From Allodiplogaster sudhausi (Eukaryota; Nematoda; Chromadorea; Rhabditida; Diplogasteridae): a stretch of 64,000 bases of DNA. The stretch covers positions 1,556,501-1,620,500 of the forward strand of contig CALZFC010000007.1 in NCBI GenBank assembly GCA_945643635.1, given 5' to 3'. The notes beneath the pieces were generated by a model. The model did no database searches. It had not been told where the DNA came from and was given only the letters and a program-made list of their open reading frames with translations. The position numbers were made by a program, and so were the translations under genes. How positions within the stretch are numbered: the stretch's first letter is position 1; each line of letters opens with the position of its first letter. This document shows, in pieces, positions 36,165-48,970 of the stretch.

Positions 36165-36375
36165 CCCGGCTCCACTGCACGTAGAGCTAAGAAGGCCAAT
36201 CTCAGCTCGACGGCACACCGAGCCAAGACGGCCAACTCAGCTCAACTGAACGCAGAGCCAAGAAGGCCATCTCAGCTCAACTGAATGCAGAGCCAAGAAG
36301 GCCATCTCAGCTCAGCTTAATGCAGAGCCAAGAAGGCCATCTCAGCTCAGCTTAATGCAGAGCCAGGATGGCCGA
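36165..36375. repeat. 35-bp tandem array, about 6 copies
   Basis: The unit is gagccaagaaggccatctca followed by gctcaactgaatgca or gctcagcttaatgca. The middle four copies are almost identical and the outer ones diverge. Confidence 0.88.
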
Positions 36376-36979
36376 GTCAAGTTGCTTGGGAAATTAAACC
36401 GAATTTGGACAGAAAGCGCTGGATGCCTATGAATTTGCGCAACCTACACTTGCCGAGTTTTCAAAGGGAGTTCATGATGCTGAGTGTGCGTACTTGGAAT
36501 GCTGGCAAAGTGCCAAAAAATTATTATTTTAAGAGTTTTACTGCTTAAACGATACATAAAATTACAAAAAAAAATCAGAGAGTAAGAGTAGAGTGGGAGA
36601 GACATGATAGAACTCTCTCTCTCTCTCTCTTTCTCTCTCTAAGTCGTCTCTCTCTCTCTTTCTTTCAATGTGAACAGGCTTCTTCAGGACTTGATCGTTT
36701 ACTTGTAAGTGTCTGTGAGAACGCTCAACGTGAATTATATACCTCTCTCTGTAGCTCATTACAAAGCTCTTACTTTGTACAATTCACTTGTATAGAGAGA
36801 GAGTCAACTTTCGGTCTCTTTGTAAGTGTTTTAATGTGTTTTAATCGGAAAAAAATGCGTAAACGCACACATGTTGGCATTGTGCCAAAAACTTTAAATG
36901 ACTTGTGAATGCGTTCAATGGACACGAAAAAATGCAAATTTTTGCAGAGACTGAAGGCATATGAATTAAAATATTGTAA

Positions 36980-37544
36980 TACAACATATAATTTACGACG
37001 AAATGGACAGATAGGCGAGCTGCACAAAAATGAGAAAAACTCCGAAGGAGCAAAGGAACCTATATGAAATGTATTTCTAGTGTGCTAGTAATCTAAATAA
37101 AGACCGCATATCAAGACTAGCAGGCTTGGCAGGCAACGAATGTCAAATCGTTAGCTATCAAGCAAGGAAGGTAAGGCCAGTGAGCAACAAAACAAGGGAT
37201 ATGCACTAACAAGAATAATAATAACATCAAGGTGTGGCAGCTTTTATACTGCACGTGCACGTGGGATGTTGCGTAAGATGAGTCTGCAAGGGAGGGATTG
37301 CACAATCTCACTCTTTCTCTCCCTTCCTGCCTTCTCTCTCTTTCTCCTCACTCTCTAATTCTTTCTCCCTTAGAGTGTTCTTGACGTCTCTCTCTCTTCC
37401 ATTTTTGGCTTGGAGATTTCGATCCGTCATTCTTGGTAACAAAGCGTCAATCCTCTTTCTAAGGAGCCCGCGTTGAAGGTAACAGAAGGCAGCTTATCAT
37501 ACAATATCAGTGCAGAAGATGAGACAGTGTCTACTTTTGGCTGT

Positions 37545-37590
<46 letters not shown>

Positions 37591-37707
37591 ATTTCGCTCT
37601 CTCTTTCTCTCTCTCTCTTGCTCTTTCTATTTCTCTCTCTCTCTCTCTCTCTCTCTCGCTCTCTCTTTCCATTTCGCTCTCTCTTTCTCTCTCTCTCTTG
37701 CTCTTTC

Positions 37708-37755
<48 letters not shown>

Positions 37756-38355
37756 ATGTACCGGGCTGGCAGCGTTGTATCGAGTGACCTGAAATGTGAA
37801 TATCTTTGTTTGGTTGAGAGGAGGGGAAAGAGGCACGACGAAGTGCCACATCTCTATTGAGAGGACGTTTGGTTTGGAAGAGGAGACGTGTAAATCAGCT
37901 GTACATTAGCTGACGATGTCAATGAGCGAGTGGAGTTCGAAAATAAACAAAGATCTTCCTCATTTTAACGGCTTCCTAAAATAGAATTCAGTGTTTTCTT
38001 TTTAGTTTTACATGTATGCAATGATGGTTCCAGAAAAGAAACACTTTTTGGCAGTTGTCTTGTACACAACCACCACGGATGTTTCCTTGTTTGTTTACCA
38101 AGGAATCCAATCGAGGCCAGTCTCCTCTTTCCTTGTCAGTACTCAAATCATCCCTCTCACACCTTCCATCTGAATCTAACCATGCGAAGAAGGCAACAGA
38201 AAGAGACTGTGCATCGAGAGGAGAAGAAGGCACTCTCAGACAATTCCTGTCGAATCAATGTCTCATGTATGTATCACTCTTGACTTCTTTTCTCTCTGTC
38301 TCTCTCTCTCTCTTTATCTCCTTCTCTCTCTCTCGCTGTCTCTCTCTCTCTCTTT

Positions 38356-38397
<42 letters not shown>

Positions 38398-38679
38398 GCT
38401 TCTTCCTCCCCCCCCCCTCTCCATTATTTGCTCTCTGTGTATGAGAGTGGCTACGCTGCAATCAGTCTGCCATGCACTCTTTTCCAATCTAAGAAATCCT
38501 CACCTTTGGTTTCCGTGGGACCTCGAAATTCCTAAAAAGAAACAAAATTCATCGTTCACTAATATTTCAATGTTAAAATATGATATTGAATGATGATAGA
38601 AAGATTTTGATTGTGGGATTGACGCGATGTCTTCCTTTTTTCCAATTGTTAATGTCTTTTTTCAGTTTGATTGTACAGA
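36980..38679. other. Intergenic upstream of AsnRS and of the Ser/Pro-rich gene
   Basis: Divergent region presumably holding both promoters. It contains CT tracts at 37545-37752 and 38290-38396. No exon chain was found. Frames near 37117-37311 and 37988-38233 are open but have no splice or homology support. Confidence 0.45.
37545..37752. repeat. (CT)n tract with an 80-bp internal duplication
   Basis: Two copies of a block starting tttccatttcgctctctctt and ending in ctctttctatttctctc lie about 80 bp apart (37587 and 37667), embedded in (CT)n. Confidence 0.8.
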
Positions 38680-39473
38680 ATGAGTGGATCGAATGGCCGC
38701 TCCTCCAGGAGAGATCGGCCGAGTCGGATGGTCATCAGCCTCAAGACTACCATCACCTCCAGCGGTGCCCACAACGGAATGATCGTCCAGTCCGGAGTCG
38801 CCTCGCCCTCCACTTCCAATCGTTCTCTTCTTCGCTCTTTCCTTATCGATTCCTTACAACTCTGACACATCATCTGTGTTACTTTCAAACGTAAAAGCAT
38901 TATTCTTGTGCTTCTTTATGCAAATATCAAAAGTAAATGTAATCGTTCAAGCAGTCTGGCCGGTAAATTAGAAGATTACTTCCAACAGGAAAGAGGATGA
39001 GAGTGACTGTTTTCAGACTGGGATATCCCTAAGCCCTCCCGGAGAGGCTGGCTAAGTGGTGAGGATGAGCCTGGCCTGGCCGCGTCGTCACCTGCCTCTT
39101 CCCTTTTCTTTTCCTCTCCTTATGCCGCACTTCCAGCTCCATCCAACTCACGTTTCTTTTTTCTTTTTGTTTACTGATTGAATTTTAAATTTAAAAAATT
39201 ATATTTTATCAGATTATTTGTTGTTTTAGAAGAACGTGGCTATTTTAGGTGTTTTCGAAAGAAGAGCCGACGATCCTCCCCCTCGCATTCCTTCTCCGGT
39301 CGACTCCTTCTCGCGTGATTCTCCTCCGGATGAGTTCATCCTCCCCGACAGCCTTCATCTCAACGTCTTCCACGTGGTTCACTTTTCTCCTCCCTTTTGC
39401 CATTTCATACACTATGTACATAAATTCACATGCTACTTTAAGCCTTCGTCTTCTAAATAACATATTAGCTTCA

Positions 39474-39537
<64 letters not shown>

Positions 39538-40178
39538 GTCTCCTTGCTCTCTCTTTTTCTACCTCACTCTCTTTCTCTCTCTCCCCACTGAATCTCTCTC
39601 ACTCTCTCCCTCTATTTCTCTTTCTCTATCGCTCTTTCTCTCTCTTGCTCTCAACTTAATATCTGTTTCCCTCTCTCTCTCCTCTCTGTTTGTGTCCCTC
39701 TCTCATCACCCTCATCCGTGCGCTATATTACCCTTCCTACTGCAGCTGGATGAAGGGTTCATTGTACTTACAAATCCTTATGTTATCGCCTGTTTGCAAA
39801 TCTAATTACAAAATAGCACACAAATGTTTCCTAGTAATTTCCTTTCAATCTCTCCCTTGCTATAATAAGGATTGTTTTCTCTCCTGCCCATATATACTCT
39901 TCTACCACGTGATTAATGACGCTAAATAATATCCAAGGCGTTTCGGGATACTTCATTGTCCACGACAAAATATTTAAAAGTGCAGGAAAAACTGTCATGA
40001 AATGAATGTCACTCGTTTCCCGCTGAAAAAAGGGCAACTAGATGTATTTGCATCTATTTGATGCTCTTTGCTTCGCAAAAGTCGCATTGTCCTTCCCATT
40101 GTTAGCCTGCTGTTGCTAGTAACAGAATCGACTCACTCCCGTTAGAGAAACGAGCGAGCTGTTGTGAGGAAGAACTCT

Positions 40179-40224
<46 letters not shown>

Positions 40225-40743
40225 TCCCACGTTTCCTCATGCCAGAACCATGAAATGAGTTAAAGGCCTGAGGCTGTCTCTTTCAGTGCCCCTCTGCGTC
40301 TCTCGCTCTCTTCTTTGCTGTCACGTTTCTGCCTATTTTAGTTGTTCTTGTGTCTCCCGCCCATTACCTCTTCAGCTTGAATAAATGATATCCTCAGAAG
40401 GCGCATGATAAGTCAGCTGAGGGACGTCATTCTGCGGAAAGACTCCGCCCGTCTTTACATACATATCTCCTCTTGTATTCTATCTCCATCCCTTTTCCTT
40501 CTTCCACTATCCTTATTCCTCCTTCCCGGTCGTTCTTTCCTTCTCTGCCTTTCTCTCTCCATGTCTCTCTGAGAGTAGGCATCCAGTGTCCGTATTTTCT
40601 CTGCCACTGTCATGAACTCTTGCCATTCATCCTTTTCTCTTTACCTTTCTGGCTGCCTCACTCGGAGTGAAACCCAGCTGTATCCATTGCTGCCTGCTCT
40701 TGACTACTCTCTCCCTCTTCCTCTCAGCTCTCTCTCTCTCTCT

Positions 40744-40785
<42 letters not shown>

Positions 40786-43700
40786 ATAGGTGTATCTGAA
40801 GCGTCTGTGCTTGCCAAATACCTTGTGCTTCCCAGCCTCGCACTCCGTCTGAATGAATAGAATGTTCTGGCAGAGTGCCAGCTCGTAGAAAAGAGTGCGG
40901 CCGCCATTCAACTATTTCTTCTCTCTCCACTCGTTTACAGGGGGAGGCCGAGAGAGTGGAGGAGAGGCTGGGAAGACGGAGAGAGCAGAGAGAAGCAGAG
41001 AGCACCCCTCAAGGCATGCAACCACACTCGACCACCACCACAACGACATCTATTGAGGTTGAGCAAAATAGTTCTCCAACCCACTCAAACTTTTCTTATT
41101 CGTTCCTTTCTCCTGTCTCTTTGGCTATCTCCTGTGCCCTCGTTGTGTTTGAGTGGATGGAGACATCCTCAGATAATCCATGGTTGAGGTGCTTCGCGAG
41201 GGTGGCGACGGGAAGATGTCAGCTCATCCCCCTCCTCCCTTTCCATCTCATCAAATCTCACTAAACGGCCCGCCATATGAGAAGTGGGAGAGCCTGAGGC
41301 ATGACATTTCCTACACTTTTCCCAAATTAGTTGCCCTTCTTAGGGGAAAATATATTTATGGCTGGCTTGTGATTGCTCTTTTGGACTTCAAAATGTTCTT
41401 ATTTTGCAGAAAAGAAACTCTCATCGACGATAGGCCACGAGCCGCCTCTTTAGGAGGAAGAGGAGTGCAGTGGAGGGTTTGATTTTCTCTCTCTCTCGCT
41501 CTCTCTCTCTCTTTTTTTTCTCTCTCTCTCTTTCTCTCTCTTTCTCTTTCTCTCTCTCTCGCTATTATTCATCCTCATTTAATTTGTTAGTGTATTCAAG
41601 AACTATTTTTTTCCAGCAAGACCTCGTGGATCATCGCAGTACTTCCATCGCTCCTTCTTTCACCACTCAAAATGACGAACCGCGGCTTCATATCAACACC
41701 TTTTCCAAGAACGAGTATGTATATTCTATGTATGTATGTTAGAAAGTCATAGAATAAAAAAAAACCGGAAAACAAGATACATATACATATGTACTTATGT
41801 TACGAGATTTTGCGTTGAGTGTTTCTCCTTCGCGAGTGACGGCGAAACTGAAAGAGGCGGTGGAAGAGAAGAGGAATGGCCGAGTAGTGAAAGAGACCGT
41901 TTCTCAGGAACATCTGAACTATCAACGAACCAATGGGTATTTTTTTTTCTCATTTATTATACCATATTAACACGCATTTCCTTAATTTTAAGTTTTAATC
42001 CTTTTTATTCTTGATCTCCTATACTCTCTCACACGCTTTCTTCTTCAGCCATCACAGAATATCTTCCCCTTCGTCGTCGGCAGGCGTGCTTTCCTTGGGT
42101 GCAGCTCCTCCACTCACCCCTTCTCCGATTCCCTACCGGATTGGCCAGGGGGCGACTGTTAGCGGGGGAGGACATATTGGACAGGGTGCTGCGATTGGAG
42201 GTGGAGGAATAGGACAAGGAGCTACTCTTGGAGGGGGTATTGGTCAGGGAGCTACAGTTGGAGGTGGAGGGATAGGCCAGGGAGCGTATGTCGGAGGGGA
42301 CATTGGCCGTGGAGGAACGCCGTCGTATGGAGTGGGTTCGGGTGCTGTGCCATCTCCCCGTTCGCCAGACGAGTACCACGGCCGTCTCCGCTACCGCTCA
42401 CTGTCTCCAACTCGCTCTCTCCTCCCCTCTCGCCTTTCCTCCGCCCTCCGCACCCACTCACAGGCCTCAGCCGTGCCTGTTGGCTATTCGCCCGTGTACG
42501 ATGCTTATCTGCCGAGCAGAAGCTTCTCCCCTCAGGCTCGCCCTCCTCCTCCCTACGCCAGTGGAAGGGGCTCACGCGGCTCTGGCGACATCTTCGCTCT
42601 CTACCAGACTCGCGACGCGCTGCAGAACATTGTCGGCCACTTGTAAGCTTCTCCTTCCAACTTTTCTTCCTTTTTATTTTAACAATTCATTCCTTTCACA
42701 AGCGATTGGTTCAGTTTTGCTACTTTGGCACTTAAAAAAGAGCTTTTAGTTACAAAATAAGTATTAATAAAAACTATGGAAAAAAGATGTCTCATAGTAC
42801 AAAAGGAAAAAGTTTATTTTGCGAGAAAAAAAAGAACCATGTGTGAAGAGATCGATTCGGTCGCATCTCTCTGCCTCCTCCCCCGTCAACTCTCCATTCT
42901 GCACTCTTTATTTGATGCAAAACGTAATCTTACTAACTATCTTTTCCTCAGAATTCGTTCACTCACATAAAACATTTCTGGAATTATGCACGAATACTAA
43001 TGCATCTGCATCCTTTACTTAGGAAAACTATGTTTGGTATTTTGACCACGCCCGTAAGTTGCATGTAATGTATACACTTGATGTTAACTGCCTCATTTGT
43101 TTCAAAGAAAGCGTATTTGCTCTAATTGAATTGGAGACCTCATGGATATGAAGCAAAACCTCATTCTCTAGATCAATTTACAGCTATTTGCATACTGTAC
43201 AGTTATGTGCATATCTCGTCCTGTTTGATGGTGACAGATAAAACAGTCACAATTTCTTGTTCTGCACGCACTTCAACTGTCTTTCTTATTTAAATAAAGG
43301 AAAAAAAACATCTTCAATAGCTCTCTTTCCAACTGTGTAGAAATTTGGCAGAGAGATGCAACTTTTCCCTCTCTCAATGGAATCGTGCCCAGGGATTGGT
43401 TAAAGGGGCATGTTCTGGACTTTAAACAAATAACTCGAACTCCGATTACCAGCAACCGAAGGAAAAGAAGAGTTGAGCGTTTGAATCCGTTGCAGTGAGC
43501 AGGCGGAGTACGCGACTTCCTTCTCTGAGCAGCACCTCCTTCCTCTCTTCGCCGATTCCGAGGAGTCTTCACTCATCTCCGATCTCTCATCTCGAAATGA
43601 TCAAACCCTCTCTGACCATCTCGGTCTTCCCCTCCTTGCTCCTTCTGCTTCCACTCCTTCCACTTCCTCTTCTCCTCCTAACAATAACAGCACAACACCT

Positions 43701-45089
43701 CCGACAGATGGAAACCGTAGTCATCCGATTATTCTGAGCCGGGATGCTCGATCTCAGACAAGTTTCCCGGCCTTTGCCCAATCCGACGCGGTTCCATCTG
43801 AGAGGGAGGAAGAGAGGAGTCTTTTCGGTGATCTCCGCCTTGACAGAGTCCTCGAGCATCTCGCCCGCTTTCCTCGTTCTGGCCGGAGATCTCCACGGCA
43901 GAAGAAAGAAGTTCCTCCAATCGAGTCCCTCGAAGACTCACCTCGGAGATTGCTTCCGAGAAGTCGTAGTCTTGACTCCAGAGAGAACATCTACGAACGG
44001 GTAAGTGGACCACTGAGAGTAACGGTCGACTACGACGCCAAGTACGCCCGCGTGATCAAGTACCCTCAGGCAGGTCAAGCGAGAACTGTACATTCATCCC
44101 AGAGTCCCTTCATCCCCTCCAGCCGTGCTTCTCGCTCCCGCTCTCCCGTTAAGATCATTCGCATCATGCGTGGTGGCTGTTATGATATCCGGGCAGAAGA
44201 GTCGGCTGCGGCGGCCTCCACTAATCAGAACCAAAAGCCAGTCGCTCGTTCCCTCAGCTTGGAGGAGACACGGAGAGAGGAAGACGAGGATAATCCCCCG
44301 GAAGCTCCGCCCACTTCAACCATTCCAGGCCATCGGAGATTGGCCGTGTCGTCCAGCGACTCTTCCGTGTGTTCTTCCACTTCCAGCTCTGCTGCCCTCG
44401 ATCGAATTCGTGCAGACTACGCTTCTCTCATGGAGTGGCCGATGAGTCGGAGTTGGCCAGAGAGAGATGATTCTCCTCTCACCACTCAGGCACCCCGTTC
44501 TTCTCCGACTCAGACTTCATCTCCCTCTCTGGCCCCTCAAGAACCTCGTCCCTCTTCATCTCTGCCTTCTCCCACAACTCGCCCTCCACCTCCTCCAGCT
44601 CTTCTGTTAAACGCTTCGTGGCCTGAAGAATCCACTGGTTTGGATGACTCGGAAGTGGGGCCGATCTTCCTGTTCTCTGGCCAGAATTCTCTGTTGTTCT
44701 CTTCGCTCCCTCGCCGCGTCGCTCACCCTGACGGCCTTCAATTCCCTCGAGTAGCCGGCCCTCCCCGTCTTGCCGAAGTTCCCGAGGACATCGAAGTGTC
44801 TTCTTCTTCTTCATCTGAAGCGTCCTCGCCGAGGGACGACTTCGAGTGGACGGGGGATGAGAATCCGCCATCTCCCCCGGCTGGCCAACCATCTTCTGCT
44901 TCTCCTCATCAACTGACTCTTGCCGATCTGGAGATCGCAGACATTCCCTTTGTCGACGACTCTCCACGCAGACCGATCGAATCTTCCGAGAAGGCGGACA
45001 GAAACGGGTATACGGATCGACTCTTTCCTCAGAGGCTCGTCCTCGTCGACGAACATCGACTTCGCATCTCCGATCTCGACGATTTTTGA
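38680..45089 (+). CDS. Large Ser/Pro-rich protein with Gly-rich repeats, unknown
   Basis: The 3' part is well phased: exons 41617-41714, 41820-41936, 42049-42642 and 43496-45089 join in frame (801 codons to TGA). Upstream exons are provisional: 38680 to about 38820 (ATG, MSGSNGRSSRRDRPSR), 39230-39373, 40941-41057, 41189 to about 41329 and about 41410-41476. The join near 41330-41410 does not close in phase, so this part may contain an error or an unrecognised exon. Visible features are an Arg/Glu helix, a region with HINTFSKNDVSPSRVTAKLK, six Gly-rich hendecamer-like repeats (IGQGATVGGGG and variants, about 42145-42310), and a roughly 530-codon tail that is Ser/Pro/Glu-rich and disordered, with an ordered-looking patch RVTVDYDAKYARVIKYPQ. 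No signal peptide or membrane helix was seen. I do not recognise the family; a scaffold or cytoskeleton-associated role is speculation. Confidence 0.55.
39477..39660. repeat. (CT)n tract in an intron of the Ser/Pro-rich gene
   Basis: A pure CT run at 39477-39540 is followed by degenerate CT-rich DNA. It is on the sense strand of the host gene. Further CT tracts lie at 40183-40220, 40728-40785 and 41485-41565. Confidence 0.8.
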
Positions 45090-45646
45090 TCAAATTCATG
45101 ACTTTTCATTTGTTATGTACATATACATTTTATTTCCTTTTTATTTTTTCTTTTGGAACTTCAGACATTCAAAGAGCGCCTATGATATTCTTGAGCTATA
45201 ATCTGCCACGCGACTTATACGGGATTCCATCCCACCGAGGCGGTGGAAGGTGGGAGCTGACTTATGACTTCGATTGGGCCTTTCTTATATGTAATTGGAC
45301 ACTTTTCACCTCTCAATGTAGAGGAATACAATGAAATCACTATTTTTCAAATTCAATCGGCAGATCAAAAGAAAATTTAACCTTCAGGGAGGCATAATAT
45401 GAAATAACTCTTATCGAAAGTTCTAGCTCTCGAGTATTGTAATTGTAAATGTAAGAGGGAACGGATCCTTGGAATGCTCGCTTCAAAAATTTAATCCCTC
45501 TAGAAGGCATGATTCAGCTAACACTTTTTCACGTTTTCAAAGAAGAAAATCCTGTCTCAAGTGCGGACGAAAAGAATATATATTTTATGCATTCATGTAT
45601 TTATATTTGTTATATTTGTTTTTCAGTCATAAATTGGCGATATTCA
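45090..45646. other. Convergent 3' region, Ser/Pro-rich gene / tyrosinase
   Basis: AT-rich, about 560 bp between convergent stop codons. It presumably holds both 3' UTRs. No gene was found. Confidence 0.5.
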
Positions 45647-47963
45647 TTACATGTTCAGAGTGTTAAAGTCGAGCAAGCTTGTGAAGAGGTGTTCATGTTG
45701 AGATTTCTTCTTGTTCTCCTTCTCTTTCTTCCCTTTCTCTTCCTTCTTTCCTCTCTGACACTCTCCTCTCACGCATTCTCCCTCGTAGCAGATATCCGTT
45801 CCCTCGTAGCCGGTGCAGATCCCCTGTGGGCGAACTCGACTTATGCATCGGGGAGATCCCTGACGGCCCGAAGTGTCACAAAAGAGATATCTGGAGATCG
45901 TATGTAGGAATAAGATAGTTGAAGTATAGTAAGAAGAAAAGCTCACTTTGATCCGCAATCCTTCTTAACGGCGTCGCACTCCGGTCGAGACGCAAACTCG
46001 TACATTTCGTCAGTGTAGCCATTCGAGAGAGCTCAATTCGACTGATTTTTTCTTACTCCTTTAAATAAATGTAGTTGTGAAATGAAAAGGGAATGAAATG
46101 TCTGTATGAAGAGTGCCAATGAAGAGTGTACCATCTCTATTCGTGAGGGGATCGAGCATGGGCATCACAGCATCTGAGTTGTGCCAAGGAGGGAAGCACG
46201 CGCCATTCGAACGAGGATATTCATTCTCACGGGCTGTTCGATTCTAAGTGTCTTGGCTCTTTCCTCTGCCTCTCCGATCTCTCACTCTCCCTTCCTATCT
46301 CTCTCTCTCTCTCTCCCTCTCACACACACTATCCCCACCTCTCTACCTAATTGCTACTTCATTTCAATCTCTCTATTCTCTGTCAATCACACCTGTCCAT
46401 TCGTCCTAAACATTTCGAACATGAAGTCGATCATTGAGTGGTGCAGAATGAAGATGACATCATTGGATGAACTCCAACTCTTTCCCATGTCACCCGAGAT
46501 GAAAAAGTGGACATAATTATGAGAGTATTCCAGGAAGCGCTCGTCAATCTCATGCTCCGTGCACGTCTGGAGAGAAAAGAGAAAGAGAGAGAGCAAGGAG
46601 AAGAGAGAGAATGAGACGAGTGAACGAGAGAGAGAGAGAAATAGAGTGAGTGATAAGTAGTTGCTAACACTGAGTGGTTCAGTTGCCGCCAGCACCATGT
46701 TGACATCAGTCTGAGCGGCGATCCAGTCGATTCGTGCCGGGGAAAGCAATTCGCCCTCAGGGTCAGCCCCGAAGCGGCGCGTGATATGTGGCAACCCCTA
46801 TTCAGACACTTCTTACAATATAGCCCCTTCCTTCGCGATAACTATGAAATCTTCTCGCAACCTCCATGGTTGTCCAATTTGCGTACGGTCCAGTAACAAC
46901 ATGGCCTTCTTCGTCGACTTCGCCGAGAAAAACAGGCGAAAACATTATGGAATCCTGCCAAATTATTCATTCTATATACAAACTCCTTTTTTTTAAATCA
47001 AAAACCTTGGGTTCAGGCAAGAGAGCATCGAGAGAAGTGTCCCAGTACGGAATTCCAATGGAGTGAGGAGGCGGCATGTAAGAACGAATCACCAGCTCGA
47101 ATCCACAAGAACGGAAAGAAAAGAATGAAGCGTCGAGAGAAAGGCAAACCTCTTCAGAAGCTCGCGATGCCAGACAGTGAAGGCGGGGCCGGAGTGGACG
47201 CCGGAGTACTTGTGAATCCGACTCAGTCGGTTGTAGGTTCCGTCCTTCTTCATCTTGTTCAAAGCATCCTGAAAACTAAGCATATTTGACACGTTTCATG
47301 TACATACATACATAGGTATGTATATTAGATATACATTTTTTAAAGAATTAAAGATGTAAAGAGGCAAACCTCGAAAGCAATTCTATCCTCGTCTGGCAAC
47401 ATTCGAATCTCCTTTCGAAGCGCCTGACCAAGAGACTTTCCAGACGGAAGAAGGCATGGAATCGAAGTGCTGTTCACTGCAAACTCAGAAAGATCCGCTG
47501 AAGCTTATCTGAGATCAAAGTTGCAGTTCTCTTATTTTATCGAATATAAAAATAAATACATATTTGCCATGGAATCGGAGAAAAGAAGAACCTCCTCCGA
47601 AGAATTGGCAGACACATCTCAACGAGAGACAGTGCATGACAGCCTTTTCCCTGTCTGTCCAGAAGGGAGCAACGAACACGTCGTTCCTCGGAATGTTATG
47701 CTGGCCGAAGGATGAATCCGCCGCCTCTTCGATCGCGATCTGATTACTTTCTTCTTTATATTCTCGCCATATTAATATAAAAAGAAAGGATTAGAAAAGG
47801 AAGGAAAAGGGAGAACCTTCGTGTGTGGCGAATGGTGAACACGAAACCATGGTTGGTCAACAATCTCGTCGTACTTCTTTCCATTGATAAAGAAGGAGTT
47901 CGTGGAGCGAAAAGCGAGGGACGAAGAGAAGAAGCCAAGCAGAAGAACTCCAACGGCTGGCAT
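45647..47963 (-). CDS. Secreted tyrosinase (type 3 copper), 484 aa
   Basis: Minus-strand exons: 47963-47817, 47739-47592, 47476-47370, 47268-47150, 47102-47006, 46954-46862, 46797-46669, 46566-46393, 46243-46132, 46031-45947, 45890-45647; 1455 nt in frame. A signal peptide (MPAVGVLLLGFFSSSLAF) is followed by a Cys-containing segment. The CuA site is RIH153...GVH159SGPAFTVWH168RELLKRFE, and the CuB site is EYSHNYVHFF with IFILHHSMIDFMFE. The C-terminal block (CGSKYLFCDTSG, then a Cys-rich CxGYEGTDICYEGEC) is typical of nematode and molluscan tyrosinases, and a Lys/Glu-rich tail follows. These enzymes oxidise phenols to quinones for cuticle, eggshell or shell cross-linking and melanin. The exon 4/5 junction needs a non-AG acceptor (see findings). 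All six copper-binding histidines appear present. Confidence 0.87.
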
Positions 47964-48470
47964 CTTAATACTTCGTGGAGTGTTCTGAAGCCATGTACAC
48001 AGTGTTGCCTTGGTCAACTTCACACCTTCACTTGGCCATGGCTTTACTCTACTGTCCAAGTGGTATCCTAATTTTCAGTTTAGAGTACTTCAAAAATTAC
48101 TTTAACCTACAAGAAAATATTATACATGTGTTAAAAAGATCTGCAAAATCATAATTCACTATCATTCTGTGGGGGAATTCCCCAAACATTTAAAAGATGA
48201 AGTACAATGAAATCGACTATGAAGAGCCTGAAGGAGATACAAATGACAGGTATTGCAGATCGTGAAGTGAGTGTGATGGTTATTCATTCCTCCGTCTGGA
48301 TTCCGTGTTCTCCCCTTTTCTTCGTCGACTTCTTTTCTGCTCATTCCACCTTTTTCTCCGAAATATGCGAGGAACGAGGAAGAAATGACTTTCTCCCTAC
48401 CTGATCTCATGCTTTTCATCCAACCCTTCATTATCTGTATATTCTCCTTCGCTCTCTCTGTTTTCTCTAG

Positions 48471-48508
<38 letters not shown>

Positions 48509-48760
48509 AACCCCGTGCAAGCAATTGCGCAAAGGAGTATTAGCATGACTTACTTCTGCATTTTTTCCTCTTCTGCGTTTCCTTTATTTGCATCTGTCGT
48601 CTCATCATTGTAATGAATTATAAGAACTAAATTAATCGCAGAGACAGTTAATAAATAACGAGAAACACTGTGAGAATGCTGTGATACTACAACTACAAAA
48701 TCAAACATTAACATAACAGATATTAAGAAAAATGTGGATGAAACTCTTCGTAACAGTTCG
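47964..48760. other. Intergenic, tyrosinase / Ly6 gene
   Basis: About 800 bp between the end of the minus-strand Ly6 gene and the tyrosinase start, so it should hold the tyrosinase promoter. A (CT)n tract lies at about 48470-48505. Short plus-strand frames here are unsupported. Confidence 0.45.
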
Positions 48761-48924
48761 CTATTCGATCTCAACTGGAGATGCAGATGCAAGATTTGTC
48801 TCGTTCTCTTCCTCCTTCGTGTCGATGTCGACTTCTTCGAAGATACGACGCATTTCAGAGACCGTGAGGTTCGATGAGGCAGAGAGAGGAGCAGAAGCAT
48901 CCACAGCTAACAGATGCTGCTTCT

Positions 48925-48970
<46 letters not shown>

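Larger units (their letters stand above)
35611..36979. repeat. 1.3-kb segment bracketed by a 29-bp direct repeat
   Basis: The sequence ctgaaggcatatgaattaaa plus atattgtaa occurs at 35611-35639 and again, identical, at 36951-36979. Between the copies lie two unrelated tandem arrays, a CT tract and AT-rich DNA. The first copy includes the splice acceptor (minus strand cttcag) just upstream of the AsnRS ATG, so the acceptor is duplicated too. The segment could be an insertion with a long target duplication or the product of unequal exchange. No coding frame or inverted terminal repeats were seen. Confidence 0.7.

Noticed and set aside
41617..41936. Resemblance of HINTFSKNDVSPSRVTAKLK...EEKRNGRVV to an alpha-crystallin domain
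   Set aside because: The similarity is limited to a short pattern and lacks the conserved C-terminal strand and IXI motif; not enough for a small heat-shock call.
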